A DNA stretch of 64,000 bases, from IMG/VR virus record IMGVR_UViG_3300032323_001119, positions 46,438-110,437 of that record. One strand, 5' to 3'. The first letter of the stretch is position 1; every line of letters begins with the position of its first letter. The position numbers were made by a program, and so were the translations under genes. The notes under the pieces are model-generated. The model did not search any database and had not been told where the DNA came from. It was given only the letters and a program-made list of their open reading frames with translations. This DNA comes from a virus. This document shows, piece after piece, positions 32,895 through 42,530 of this stretch.

Positions 32895-35800
32895 TATATA
32901 TTCTTCCCCTGTCCTACCATTTTAACATTAATCTTAGCTTTTTGTCCAATAACAACCTCAGCCTTTTTAACAATCATATTAGACAATGCTTCGACATCCA
33001 TTCCTTCTGATGCGTAAATATTTTGGTTAACAACATAAGAGTTGCCTGAAACAGCACCATCTCTTACATTATACTGAGCTTGGTTAAAATTATATCTTGG
33101 CGATGCCGCTGCTAATGTATTCATTACATCGTTTGGCATAATATTTGCTTTATTCTTTAAGTGTACAAACTCTGGTCCTCTTTCTCCAACCAGGAACATT
33201 CCGCTTGCATTTTCAACACCAGTGGCAGCCTTACCTGCAAAGACTATGTTACCGTCTTTTTTGCTTCTTGAATATTTTTGTCCATTCCAAATAAATGTTT
33301 CGCCTAGCTGCAAGTCTAGTCTATCTTTAATTGCATCACGAGCCTGTGCATTAAGAACCTTTATCTTTTTACCATCAAATTCTTTTTCTTCCAGCTGGTT
33401 GCTGTAGTTACCAGTAACCTTTATATTTCTTCTTAGCGTAGGATCTCCATTTGCACCCTTTATGGCATTTACAACATCCTTAAGAGTTGCCCCACCCTTA
33501 ATACTATTTGCGAGTGCTTCATTAACTCCTGCGCCAGTTCCAGATTTTAATAGAAGGTCTAGTGCATTTTGTTGTGGAGAAACTGGAACCTTAGTTGTAG
33601 TTGTAACTGGGCCAGTAGATGTTAATTCAGTAGTAGTTTTTGTTGTATATCTTGGCATTTTTTCGCCAGTTACGGCTTCCATTGCAGCCACAAATCCTGC
33701 TGCTGCTTCTTTATTTTTCTTCACATACTCTTGAATTGATTGTCCAGCTGCAGCTGCATTTCCGTAAAGAGCAGTCATAGAATCATTAACCTTTTTAATA
33801 GCAGCTTCCTGCTTATCATATCTAGACTTAAGCTTATCTAAACTTTCTCCAGCAATTGCTGCCGAATCAGAAAGTTTTTGCTGCTTATCTCCTAGCGCTT
33901 CAGCGGCTGCTTTAAGAGGCTTGTTAGCTGCTTCTGTAGCTTTATCTATTGCTCTCATCTGTGCTTCTGTTTGTTGCTGAGAAGTTAAAGACTCTAAATC
34001 AATTCTTAAGCTTTGCGCCTTCTCAGTGTCTCCAGTTGCGGCAGCATTTTGCATTTCAATTCTAGTTTTTTCAATTTGTCTTCCTAGATCTGCGTCTTGC
34101 TGTGCTGCCGACAAAGCCTTCTTTCTTGCTTCTGCAAGCTTATTGTTTGCATCTATTTGCTTGTTTAAAGCCTTTAGTCTATCTCTATCAGAAATTTGCT
34201 GAGCAACAGTCTGTCCCTTAAGGGCCTTTGTGTAGTTTGCAATTTGGCCCTTTAGTTTATCTAGGCTTGCATACTGCTCTTTTAGTATTCCAGTTCTATT
34301 TGTAGACTGTACTGAATCTGATATTGCTGCAAAAGAGTCTGCGATTACTTTAGTTTGTGCTGCGTTTAATGCAGAAAGATCTCCGTTAAATCCTTGTGCT
34401 TGAAGTCTAATTTTTTGCCAAACACTGACAATGGTGTCAGAACCATTAATCATCTTCTTTACTTCAGGATTTGTCTTAGCCATTTCATTAATAGTGCCTT
34501 GTGTAATTGCTGTACCAGCTTCTCTAGACTTGTTTATTTTGTCTATCATTATCTTTTCAGCTTCTGCATATGTAAGAGACTTTGTCTTACCGCTTAAATC
34601 TTTAGCAACAAGTCTTTCTCTTTTGGCAATTAAATCATTGATTCCAGTTTCAGTTGCCATAAGAGCAGTATTTAAAGATGCCGCCTTTTCTTTATTTCCC
34701 TGATCTCTTGTATCAGCACCAAAGCTAGTAACTGCTGAAACTGCTGCAGATTGTGGATCGGTAATTGCTTTGAACTGTGCATTACCCATTGTTGCAGTAA
34801 TTGATTGATCTTTTTTATTTGACAGCTGAAGCATAGTATAAACTTTTTTAGTTGCCTCATCTGCAGACATTCCAGCTGCAATTAGCTGCTCTTTAATTCT
34901 ACGTACAGCATCAGGCACCTTGTTTGAAGGCTGTCTATCTAGTGCTTTAATCTGCTCTCCAAAAGTTTCTTTTACTTCTTTCTTTAATTCTTTGTATTCT
35001 GCAATTGTCATCTGGAATGGAGTCCCGCCATCTTTCATGCTTTCATACACAAGCTTATTTGCAGCCGCCATATCCTTGGCATCCTGAATAGTATCTTTAA
35101 TTTTTGATCCGAAGTCTGTAAATCTTAGGTTAGCTTTTTTAGCTGCTTCTGCAGTCATTCCAAATGTAGATATATTAAGTTCTTGTCCCTTTTTGTAGTT
35201 CTGCCACATCTTGTATCCAGCAATACCTGCTAGAGTTACTGCTGCTAGTGGGGCAACTAGTCCTGCTGCTGCAGCTGCGGTTGCACCAAATCCAGCTGAT
35301 GCCATTCCTGCTGTTGCTGCACTTGCTGCAGCACGTTTTGCAACCATTCCGCCTATGCCTTTTATAAGAGATGGGCCAGCCATTGATCCAACCATTGAGC
35401 CCATCATCATTCCATTTTGTCCACCAAGGGCATTTCCTATTGCTCCCCCTGCTGCCATTCCACCCATAGTGCCAAGCATCATGCCTCCAGCGCCTTGGCC
35501 TAGTTCTGGGTTTACGACACCCTTTGCTCTCATATATTGAACTGGATGTAACATTGCTGATGTAGAATAACGAGCATTTGCCATAAACGATCTTCTAATT
35601 GCATTATCTGCTCTGGATGCTGGAACTTCATTGCCACGTCTATCTATATATGCTGGATTAAAAATTGCTCCTGGAGCATTAGCAGCTATTGATCTTTCTT
35701 CTCCAATTTTATTTTTGCGATTCTGTATCATCCCAGCAGTTCTATATCCTGAATCTTTTATTCTAGTCCCAAGTGAGCTTATACTTGATGATATATCTGA

Positions 35801-38800
35801 AGCTGCAATTCTAGCACTTGTTATTAATCTTGTAGATGCTGCCTTAAGTCCATTAGAGATAGAAGAAAATGCTGAATCTATTGCTACGTTAGCTCTTTGT
35901 AATGGAAGCTTTAACCCTGGCATGTAAGGCAAAGATCCTTGCAGTGTAGGAACATTTGTCACTACACCCTTTCCACCAACAAATGAAGTTGTCCCTACAG
36001 ATAGTGGCCCAGGCTTAGGTGGAGTAGTAGCAACTGGCATCGGTGCTCTTGATGCATTAAGGTTGTTTAAATAAAGCTGTCCTATTGCCCTCTGACTTGG
36101 ATCTCCTGATTTTAAAAGACGGTTAGCATGCTCTTTAGATGTAACTTGGCTAACATCAGAAACCTTTTCGCCATAACCTATTTTACTAGATTTGACTATA
36201 CCGCCTAGCATAAATCCTGGAATTATCTTGCCGCTCTGTTGTGGGCTAAATATTTCTGGACCCTTTTCTCCAACTAAATAGCTTTGTCCTGGAGATACTG
36301 GTCCTCCCATTTCTCTTTTACCATCAATGCCAAATATCTTTTTCTTAAGATCGTCTGTAATTGGTGTATTCTTTTTTGAATCCCAATTTAAGTATTTTTT
36401 CTTTAAAATATCTTTATCTATTGGAGAAAGTTGTTTTAAAACATTTCTGTCTGAAATCATATCGCTGGCAGCAGATCTAATTACTGCATCTAAAGCGTCT
36501 GGCTCAAGTCCATTCTTCAGTGTGCCGTCTGGCATCTTTACATAGCCATAAGGCTTTTCTTTTGCTAAAGCTGCTGCAAACTTATCGTATAAAAGCTTTT
36601 GAGTATTTTTTCTTAATCCAGTTCCAGCAAACAGCGTTTCTGCCATTTTAATTGATAAGGAGTTTACTCCCCATGGAGCAGATTCATACATGCTAGGTTT
36701 AGGGGCACCAGTTGGTCCAAAACCTGCACCTATTCTTCTCATGGCTATACCCTTTAAGACATTGCCAATTATTCCTCCACCATTAAATCCGTTTAGAGGA
36801 GTCTTAAAAGAATTGTCGCTTAGAGATATTGCATGACCTCTTTGACGTATTCTTAATTCAGCTTCGTCTTTTAACTTCTTTAATGCTGCTGGTGTAAGTG
36901 CCTTAGCTTTTGCAATTTCAACAGAAGAATGAATTCCATGGAACTCTTGCCAATTAACTGCTCTTCCATCTTCTAGCCTTTTAATCATTGCAGCATAAGC
37001 TTTAGCTTCATCTGGAGTTAAATCAAATCTTGATATGGTAGTCTTTAGTCTTGGTAGAACTGCATCAATTTCATCAATCATTGCTTTATGATATTGATCT
37101 GGAGTCATACCCTTTGGAATTGACAATGTGGACTCTGCAAAGAATCTCTTTGCTCCGCCCTTTACTCCGAGCAAGTTAATACGTGCCTGCTCTTTCATCG
37201 AAATCATTTCTTCTTCATAGGCTCTTTTACCAGAAGCCATCTTAAATACTCCAGCCGTTCCAACATCAGCCAATGTGCTTCCAGAAAGATTATCTCTACT
37301 TAAATCTCTATCTCCTCTTAAATTAGCTGCAACTAATTGCTTAAAGTAATCTTCTCGTGTAAATGATCCTGACTTATTTACAAATGCTTCGTCATAAGGA
37401 GACTCTAGTACAAGCAGCTTTCTCTTTCCAGTTGGATCTGTAGGGTCAAGCATGGTTCTAATTTCTTGTCTTGGAGCATTTAATCCATGTGCATCTCTTG
37501 CAATAATAGTTGCACGTTGCTCTGCTAGGGCTGCAGTTTCATCCATTACTGGTTTAACAAATACTTTAGTTCCATCTGGTTTTTCATAAACTCCACCAAT
37601 TCCAGAAACTGGGAAGCTTCTTCCAGATGAAGGAGAAATTAGTTTTCCAAAGTCTGTTGGAGGCATTGAAGCAAATCTGCTTGTACTCAAAGATTGGCTT
37701 ATTTCATCCATCTGCATTCTTGCGTTTCTTTGTTGCTCTACAGCTTTAAATGATCTAGGCATTCCAAGGAAAAGCTTGCCGTATCCGTACTTGCCTTTCT
37801 TTACCATACCGCCGATCATACCGCCAGCATTAGCAGCTCTAAGTCTTCTTCCTCCAACCATTGCAAACATCTGTCTCTCAGCTTTTCTAGGTTTTGCTGG
37901 AGTTCCAGACTCTCTAAATATTTTCATGTCAGCACCCAATGCTCTGACTAAGCTTTCTGGTATAGGACCTTTACCAGTCCATCTGCCAGTAGAAATCCAT
38001 TTTTCAATAACTGGTATATGTCTTTTAAAATCATCTACATCTTTAAATCCAAATGAAGTTGCAAGCCTGTGTGCTCTAGCTATAGCCTCATCTTTGGTAA
38101 GCGGAACTACGTCATCAATAATTTTTCTTTGCTCTAACCTGTTTCCAAATTTGTTAAAGTCATCATGGGCAGCTTCTCCGTAATAGCCTCGTGCAGCTAT
38201 AGGCCCAGACATTCTTTCTATATGTGCACGATCCCAGCCTGGATTTATGACAGCACCAGGGAACTTTGCTTTTAAAAGATTAAGTATTTGAAGCTTTGCT
38301 CTATTATTATTTTTTGCTGCACCTGCTTTTGCCAGCTTCCAATCTTTGTCTGTTTGTCCTGGCTTTCTTTCAAGCACAAGATCTGGGAAATTCTTTTGCA
38401 TGTAGGCTCTTTGTGCCTCAACATAGCTCATTCCTTTACCAGTTCTTAGATACTCTTCATGACTTGCCAAGGCAAGTCTTACGGCTTTTTCTGCTTCTGC
38501 AATTGCTCTTGAAGGAGTCATATTCATGTCTTTTGAATACTGCAGTATTGCAGTTGCATCATTTTGAATTAAGTTAGGAACAATATGATCTACATAAGGA
38601 GTTCTAACTCCAGTTAGATGATCTATGTACTGAGATGCTTTTTGAAGCTCAGACATCCCTCTTGCTGGACCGTCAAACATGTCTTGCATCTTGCCATAAT
38701 TTCTAATTCCTCTTGTTACCATGCCACCCAAAATTCCGCCATTATTTCTTAGTTGGACTCTTGATCCACTATTAGCTTTATCTAGCAAAGGCTTGTTGGC

Positions 38801-41755
38801 TGCTGTAAACTCTGGGTCGAAATAAGTTTCTCTAGGTGTGAGAATCGCATCTATAACTTTGCCCCCACGATTGTATCCATTTGATGCCATTCTAACTAAA
38901 TCAGGATTATTACGTGAAGCTTCTTGATTCAATATGTAGCTTCCTTCTGGAAGTCTTGCTGGAACCATATCATAATCAATATTTGATGGGCCTGGGACTA
39001 TTGAACCATGCTTTGATGGATCATAAACTAATCCTCCAGTATTTAGCTGTCTAGGTTTTGTAGTCTGAATACTATACCCTGCGCCTGATGTTCTAACGCC
39101 AAGCCCACGAGCAATTGAATCTACAAGCTTAGAAGTTTCTGTTTTGTGAAAAAGCTCTTTCATGTTTGACTTGCCTGCTGCGCTTACAACTGGCTGTGTC
39201 GTTAATGGAACTGTAGTTAAACTCAAGGTTCTTGCCTGTGCTGTTGCAACACCTTGAGCCGTTTGAACCATCATTGCTTCTACTTGTGCATTTAATGCAA
39301 ATATTTTTGCTCTTGCTGCTTCTACTGTAATCTTACCAGCTTGCAACTGTTTAACAATTAATGCTGTTTCGTCTGCCGCTAAAGATGTTATCTTTGTCAT
39401 TTGTGGCAAAAGTGCCTGATATGAATCTGATAATGATGCGGTTACTGTACCAGTTGCTGCTATTTCAGTCTTAAGTGTTGCTAATTCTGCTTTTGACTGC
39501 ATAGCAATTGCTGCTGTCATTGAGTGCCACTTAGCAGCTTCTGCTGCAACTACACCAGTAGATACACCGTTTACAGAACTCAGCCCTTGAACTCTTGGCA
39601 GATCATCTGACATGTAAAGTTGTGGGGCATTCGAAATTCTTTGATTTACTGGCTTTGGACCTGGTACTGTAGAGAATATTGTTTCTTCTGCTCTTTGCTG
39701 TGGCGTCTTTGATCCAGTTGGAATCATGTGAGACATGTCTCTAGAATATGCTCTACCTACAAGAGGATTATTCTTATCTACTATTCTTCCTCCGCCTGCC
39801 ATTACTGGGTTTCCAGCAACAGTAGACATACTATTGGATGTAGCAATAGTCGAACTCATTGCGCTTTGCTTTAGTCTATCAAATGATGCCGCAAGGGTCA
39901 TTACTGCATCTGAGAATGTAGCAGCAGCTTTTGTATCGCTATAGAATGATTGCTCTACTGTTTTGGCAGCAGCAGATGCTGCCATTAATTCTGGTGTTAA
40001 TAATTTAAAGCCAGTCCCACCCTTACCGATGTTCTTAAGGGCTAATATTCCTTTTATTATATATCCGAAGAAGTTTGCAAGCACACCAGTAAGCATGATT
40101 ATAGGACCAGCAATTGCTGTAAGTCCACCAATAAATCCTAGAACAGCTTTAATTGGACCTGGCAGATTTCCAATAAACTTTAAAATTCCATCTATAGCAT
40201 TTAATACAAATGCACCAATTTTTAAGAATTGTTCTCCAACTACCGCAAGTTCTGCTTTTACAGATTCAAGTGCTCTTCTGTATTTACCAGATGCAGATTC
40301 TGTAAGCGCTGTTAATTCTCGTGCTGAAATTGCTGCTAAGTCTTGTGTGCTTGCTTTCATCAGGTCTAAAACTTGAAGAGTCTGGCTTCCTTCTTTACCA
40401 AGGTTTTCAAACAATGCGTTGATTCTAGCAAATTGAAATTTACCGAATAGCTGTTCAATTGCTCTTGCTCTTTGTAGAGGCTCAAGTGAATCTAGGGAAT
40501 CCTTGAGTGCCATAATTGTTCCAGTTAGATTTCCAGCATTTTTATTTACAATGCCAGACAAGTCTATTCCGAATCCCATAAACATTTCTTTGGCAACCTT
40601 TGTAGGGTTAATTACAGATGCTAAAGCTGACTTTAATGCGTTGGCACTTTCTGATGCGTTAATTCCACCTTCACGCATAGCAGTTAGATAAAGAGCAAGG
40701 TCTTGTACTTCTCCACCAAGTGCTTTTACTACTGGGCCTGCTTTTGGAATAGCAGTTACTAAATCATCTAGAGTAGTAGATGTCTGGTTTTCAACTGCGT
40801 TCAAGAAGTCGATTGACTCGGCAAGTTCCATTGTATTTTGTCCGAAGGCTGTTTGAATAGCAAGCGTAGCCTTCATAGCTTCTTGTCTATCTACTTCACC
40901 AAGAATTGCAAGTCTAGTTGTTTGTCTTGTAGAGTCTATAAGATCTGCGCCCTGTTTTCCAGTAGCAGCAATATCTGCGGCAAGTGCAATAGTTTCTGTA
41001 AAGTTTGCTCCTAATCCAGAAGCTAATTCTCTAGATACTGCCATAACATCTTTACGAACCTGAAGAAGATCGGCACTTGATGTTGCAACTAATCCGCCAT
41101 AAACCTTTGTAAGTCTTACAAGCTCTTCATCTGCTTGTCTAAATGCTTTTGCTGCAGCCATACCAAACGCTGCAAGTGGCACAGTTAATCCTACTGTTAA
41201 CTGGCGACCAGCCCACTGTGTATTCTTACCCCAATTGATAAGCTGATTCGATCCATCCATCATTACCTTGTTCATGATGGCAAGTTCTTGTCTTAGAAGA
41301 GCTGACTTATTTTTTGTAACGTCTAGTCCAGATTGAACCATTACGTTATATTGCATTAAGCCTTGTGCATTTTTACCAAGCGGCTGGATAATTGAATTCT
41401 CAAGCATTACCTGCTGCTTAGCAAGGTCTCGAACTAAATTGCTAGTCTTCTGTGTATGTCCTTGCCATGTTCTGAAGTACTGGCCAAGCTTCATTCTGCC
41501 GCTGTCTAAATTTTGTCCAAACTTAGATACGTCTGATGTAAGAGTTACGAAGTGTCTAGAAAACTGGCCAGTGGAGCGCATGGTTTCGTCAAACTGACGA
41601 TTCATGACTCCAACCTGGCTAGTTAGGTTTTTATTTAAACCAATTGTTGTAGCTTGGAGTTTTAAGAGTTGCGAAGTAACCGCTTGTAACTGCGCTGTTA
41701 GGCTAGAAAAATTAGCCGTCGCAGTTATGTTGGTTACTATATTTTGATCTGCCAA
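32894..41755 (-). CDS. Tape measure protein with inserted modules
   Basis: 2953 residues, TTG start with AGGAG 6 bases upstream. Coiled-coil N-terminus, a TP901-type PhageMin_Tail core (about residues 200-400: ELASGLGANFTETIALAADI), hydrophobic membrane-like segments (about residues 520-570 and 2120-2190), TMP motifs YLVGEKGPEIF and FLVGERGPEF, and a long coiled-coil end. Unusually, residues about 1010-1860 hold three globular inserts separated by glycine-rich joints (GGMVTRGIRNYGKM, GGMVKKGKYGYGKL, GGGIIGNVLKGI, GGIVKSSKIGYGEK); the second looks kinase-like. It sets the tail length and probably helps DNA entry. Confidence 0.93.
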   Translation of the reverse strand: MADQNIVTNITATANFSSLTAQLQAVTSQLLKLQATTIGLNKNLTSQVGVMNRQFDETMRSTGQFSRHFVTLTSDVSKFGQNLDSGRMKLGQYFRTWQGHTQKTSNLVRDLAKQQVMLENSIIQPLGKNAQGLMQYNVMVQSGLDVTKNKSALLRQELAIMNKVMMDGSNQLINWGKNTQWAGRQLTVGLTVPLAAFGMAAAKAFRQADEELVRLTKVYGGLVATSSADLLQVRKDVMAVSRELASGLGANFTETIALAADIAATGKQGADLIDSTRQTTRLAILGEVDRQEAMKATLAIQTAFGQNTMELAESIDFLNAVENQTSTTLDDLVTAIPKAGPVVKALGGEVQDLALYLTAMREGGINASESANALKSALASVINPTKVAKEMFMGFGIDLSGIVNKNAGNLTGTIMALKDSLDSLEPLQRARAIEQLFGKFQFARINALFENLGKEGSQTLQVLDLMKASTQDLAAISARELTALTESASGKYRRALESVKAELAVVGEQFLKIGAFVLNAIDGILKFIGNLPGPIKAVLGFIGGLTAIAGPIIMLTGVLANFFGYIIKGILALKNIGKGGTGFKLLTPELMAASAAAKTVEQSFYSDTKAAATFSDAVMTLAASFDRLKQSAMSSTIATSNSMSTVAGNPVMAGGGRIVDKNNPLVGRAYSRDMSHMIPTGSKTPQQRAEETIFSTVPGPKPVNQRISNAPQLYMSDDLPRVQGLSSVNGVSTGVVAAEAAKWHSMTAAIAMQSKAELATLKTEIAATGTVTASLSDSYQALLPQMTKITSLAADETALIVKQLQAGKITVEAARAKIFALNAQVEAMMVQTAQGVATAQARTLSLTTVPLTTQPVVSAAGKSNMKELFHKTETSKLVDSIARGLGVRTSGAGYSIQTTKPRQLNTGGLVYDPSKHGSIVPGPSNIDYDMVPARLPEGSYILNQEASRNNPDLVRMASNGYNRGGKVIDAILTPRETYFDPEFTAANKPLLDKANSGSRVQLRNNGGILGGMVTRGIRNYGKMQDMFDGPARGMSELQKASQYIDHLTGVRTPYVDHIVPNLIQNDATAILQYSKDMNMTPSRAIAEAEKAVRLALASHEEYLRTGKGMSYVEAQRAYMQKNFPDLVLERKPGQTDKDWKLAKAGAAKNNNRAKLQILNLLKAKFPGAVINPGWDRAHIERMSGPIAARGYYGEAAHDDFNKFGNRLEQRKIIDDVVPLTKDEAIARAHRLATSFGFKDVDDFKRHIPVIEKWISTGRWTGKGPIPESLVRALGADMKIFRESGTPAKPRKAERQMFAMVGGRRLRAANAGGMIGGMVKKGKYGYGKLFLGMPRSFKAVEQQRNARMQMDEISQSLSTSRFASMPPTDFGKLISPSSGRSFPVSGIGGVYEKPDGTKVFVKPVMDETAALAEQRATIIARDAHGLNAPRQEIRTMLDPTDPTGKRKLLVLESPYDEAFVNKSGSFTREDYFKQLVAANLRGDRDLSRDNLSGSTLADVGTAGVFKMASGKRAYEEEMISMKEQARINLLGVKGGAKRFFAESTLSIPKGMTPDQYHKAMIDEIDAVLPRLKTTISRFDLTPDEAKAYAAMIKRLEDGRAVNWQEFHGIHSSVEIAKAKALTPAALKKLKDEAELRIRQRGHAISLSDNSFKTPLNGFNGGGIIGNVLKGIAMRRIGAGFGPTGAPKPSMYESAPWGVNSLSIKMAETLFAGTGLRKNTQKLLYDKFAAALAKEKPYGYVKMPDGTLKNGLEPDALDAVIRSAASDMISDRNVLKQLSPIDKDILKKKYLNWDSKKNTPITDDLKKKIFGIDGKREMGGPVSPGQSYLVGEKGPEIFSPQQSGKIIPGFMLGGIVKSSKIGYGEKVSDVSQVTSKEHANRLLKSGDPSQRAIGQLYLNNLNASRAPMPVATTPPKPGPLSVGTTSFVGGKGVVTNVPTLQGSLPYMPGLKLPLQRANVAIDSAFSSISNGLKAASTRLITSARIAASDISSSISSLGTRIKDSGYRTAGMIQNRKNKIGEERSIAANAPGAIFNPAYIDRRGNEVPASRADNAIRRSFMANARYSTSAMLHPVQYMRAKGVVNPELGQGAGGMMLGTMGGMAAGGAIGNALGGQNGMMMGSMVGSMAGPSLIKGIGGMVAKRAAASAATAGMASAGFGATAAAAAGLVAPLAAVTLAGIAGYKMWQNYKKGQELNISTFGMTAEAAKKANLRFTDFGSKIKDTIQDAKDMAAANKLVYESMKDGGTPFQMTIAEYKELKKEVKETFGEQIKALDRQPSNKVPDAVRRIKEQLIAAGMSADEATKKVYTMLQLSNKKDQSITATMGNAQFKAITDPQSAAVSAVTSFGADTRDQGNKEKAASLNTALMATETGINDLIAKRERLVAKDLSGKTKSLTYAEAEKIMIDKINKSREAGTAITQGTINEMAKTNPEVKKMINGSDTIVSVWQKIRLQAQGFNGDLSALNAAQTKVIADSFAAISDSVQSTNRTGILKEQYASLDKLKGQIANYTKALKGQTVAQQISDRDRLKALNKQIDANNKLAEARKKALSAAQQDADLGRQIEKTRIEMQNAAATGDTEKAQSLRIDLESLTSQQQTEAQMRAIDKATEAANKPLKAAAEALGDKQQKLSDSAAIAGESLDKLKSRYDKQEAAIKKVNDSMTALYGNAAAAGQSIQEYVKKNKEAAAGFVAAMEAVTGEKMPRYTTKTTTELTSTGPVTTTTKVPVSPQQNALDLLLKSGTGAGVNEALANSIKGGATLKDVVNAIKGANGDPTLRRNIKVTGNYSNQLEEKEFDGKKIKVLNAQARDAIKDRLDLQLGETFIWNGQKYSRSKKDGNIVFAGKAATGVENASGMFLVGERGPEFVHLKNKANIMPNDVMNTLAAASPRYNFNQAQYNVRDGAVSGNSYVVNQNIYASEGMDVEALSNMIVKKAEVVIGQKAKINVKMVGQGKNI

Positions 41756-41758
41756 CTC

Positions 41759-42121
41759 TTACTCCTTTTTGTATCCGAGTCCCGCTCCGATACCAAACCC
41801 TGCTTCTGATGCAAACTGACCTTGTAATGAAACAATGTCAGATGGATCTGCAGTTATTCCAAGAGCCTTTCGTCTTACGTCTTCAAAGCTCTTGCTTTGT
41901 TGTTCTTCTTCAGCGCTATCAAGTTCTACGCCTTGTATTGCGGCCAAAAATTTTCTTTTCTCTGATTCAGTCTTTTGCATAGATTTAAAAGTTTGAATCA
42001 ATTCTGGCATTGAAAGACTGTCTTCCAATTCCTCGTAATTCTTATAGTTTCCTATTAGAAATACTTCTCCTTCTAATGCAGCTAGATCTAGTTCTGACCA
42101 GCTAGAACCGCTGCTGCTAGC
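41759..42121 (-). CDS. Tail assembly chaperone, frameshift (T-type) extension
   Basis: 120 residues read after a -1 shift at 42121-42127: WSELDLAALEGEVFLIGNYK then LEDSLSMPELIQTFKSMQKT and a charged end. It lacks its own start in the -1 frame near the shift (an internal ATG at 42028 has no good ribosome site). Joined to the upstream protein it gives a 220-residue GT-type fusion, the form that recruits the tape measure and tail tube in lambda-like tail assembly. Confidence 0.8.
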   Translation of the reverse strand, partial: ASSSGSSWSELDLAALEGEVFLIGNYKNYEELEDSLSMPELIQTFKSMQKTESEKRKFLAAIQGVELDSAEEEQQSKSFEDVRRKALGITADPSDIVSLQGQFASEAGFGIGAGLGYKKE

Positions 42122-42420
42122 AAATTTGGATCATCCATCTTAATGCCACCGCAAACTTCAAGGATACGATTAATTGTTGGTACATCTAATACGTCCTCAA
42201 ATGCATCTCTATCTGCTACCAATTCTGGAAGCTGCTTTTCTAGTGCTACTGCACAAGCATCGATTAGGATGGTTAATGTTTCGTCTTCTGTAGTTACTTC
42301 TGCTGTCTTACTGATAGCGGCCATAAACTTTCTAAGCTCTTTAATGGTTAAAGGCTTCAGCTTTACTGTTGCGCCATTTTGTAGTTGAATCTCTTCTACA
42401 TCATATACTGTTGTTGCCAA
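42088..42420 (-). CDS. Tail assembly chaperone (G-type)
   Basis: 110 residues, TTG start behind AGGAGG. The N-terminal beta part (YDVEEIQLQNGATVKLKPL) and helical body (TIKELRKFMAAISKT ... EDVLDVPTINRILEVCGGI) match siphophage tail assembly chaperones, as does the position between the major tail protein and tape measure. The last 10 codons overlap the frameshifted extension. Confidence 0.85.
   Translation of the reverse strand: MATTVYDVEEIQLQNGATVKLKPLTIKELRKFMAAISKTAEVTTEDETLTILIDACAVALEKQLPELVADRDAFEDVLDVPTINRILEVCGGIKMDDPNLLAAAVLAGQN
42121..42127 (-). other. -1 programmed frameshift site A AAT TTG
   Basis: The heptamer AAATTTG on the minus strand lies in frame as A AAT TTG. Both tRNAs can re-pair after slipping back one base (AAA TTT), a perfect X-XXY-YYZ site. 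The -1 frame is open upstream of the site by only a few codons and downstream for 120 codons. Confidence 0.8.
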
Positions 42421-42450
42421 TTTAAATCCTCCTAGGATCTCGTCTTAATT

Positions 42451-42479
42451 ATTGTATCATATCAGTAATACCAACACAA
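42451..42479 (-). promoter_or_regulatory. Promoter TTGTGT-N17-TACAAT (TGA extended) before the chaperones
   Basis: TTGTGT (42474-42479), 17-base spacer, TACAAT (42451-42456), TGA extension. It follows the major tail protein terminator and restarts transcription into the chaperone and tape measure genes. Confidence 0.6.
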
Positions 42480-42483
42480 TGCT

Positions 42484-42513
42484 AAAACCCCCCTAATTTC
42501 TTAGGGGGGTTTT
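42484..42513. terminator. Strong bidirectional terminator after the major tail protein
   Basis: AAAACCCCCCTAA / TTAGGGGGGTTTT, a 13-bp perfect stem with a 4-base loop and T-runs on both strands. It insulates high expression of the tail tube gene from the tape measure. Confidence 0.88.
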
Positions 42514-42530
42514 ATTAATTAATAAATTAA

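Noticed and set aside
35211-35540. Long Ala/Pro/Ile-rich plus-strand frames opposite the tape measure and fibre genes.
   Set aside because: They mirror Gly/Ala-rich segments on the coding strand; no promoters or ribosome sites support them.
41759-42028. Independent translation of the T-type chaperone from the ATG at 42028.
   Set aside because: There is no convincing ribosome site, while a canonical slippery heptamer and an open -1 frame explain the gene better.
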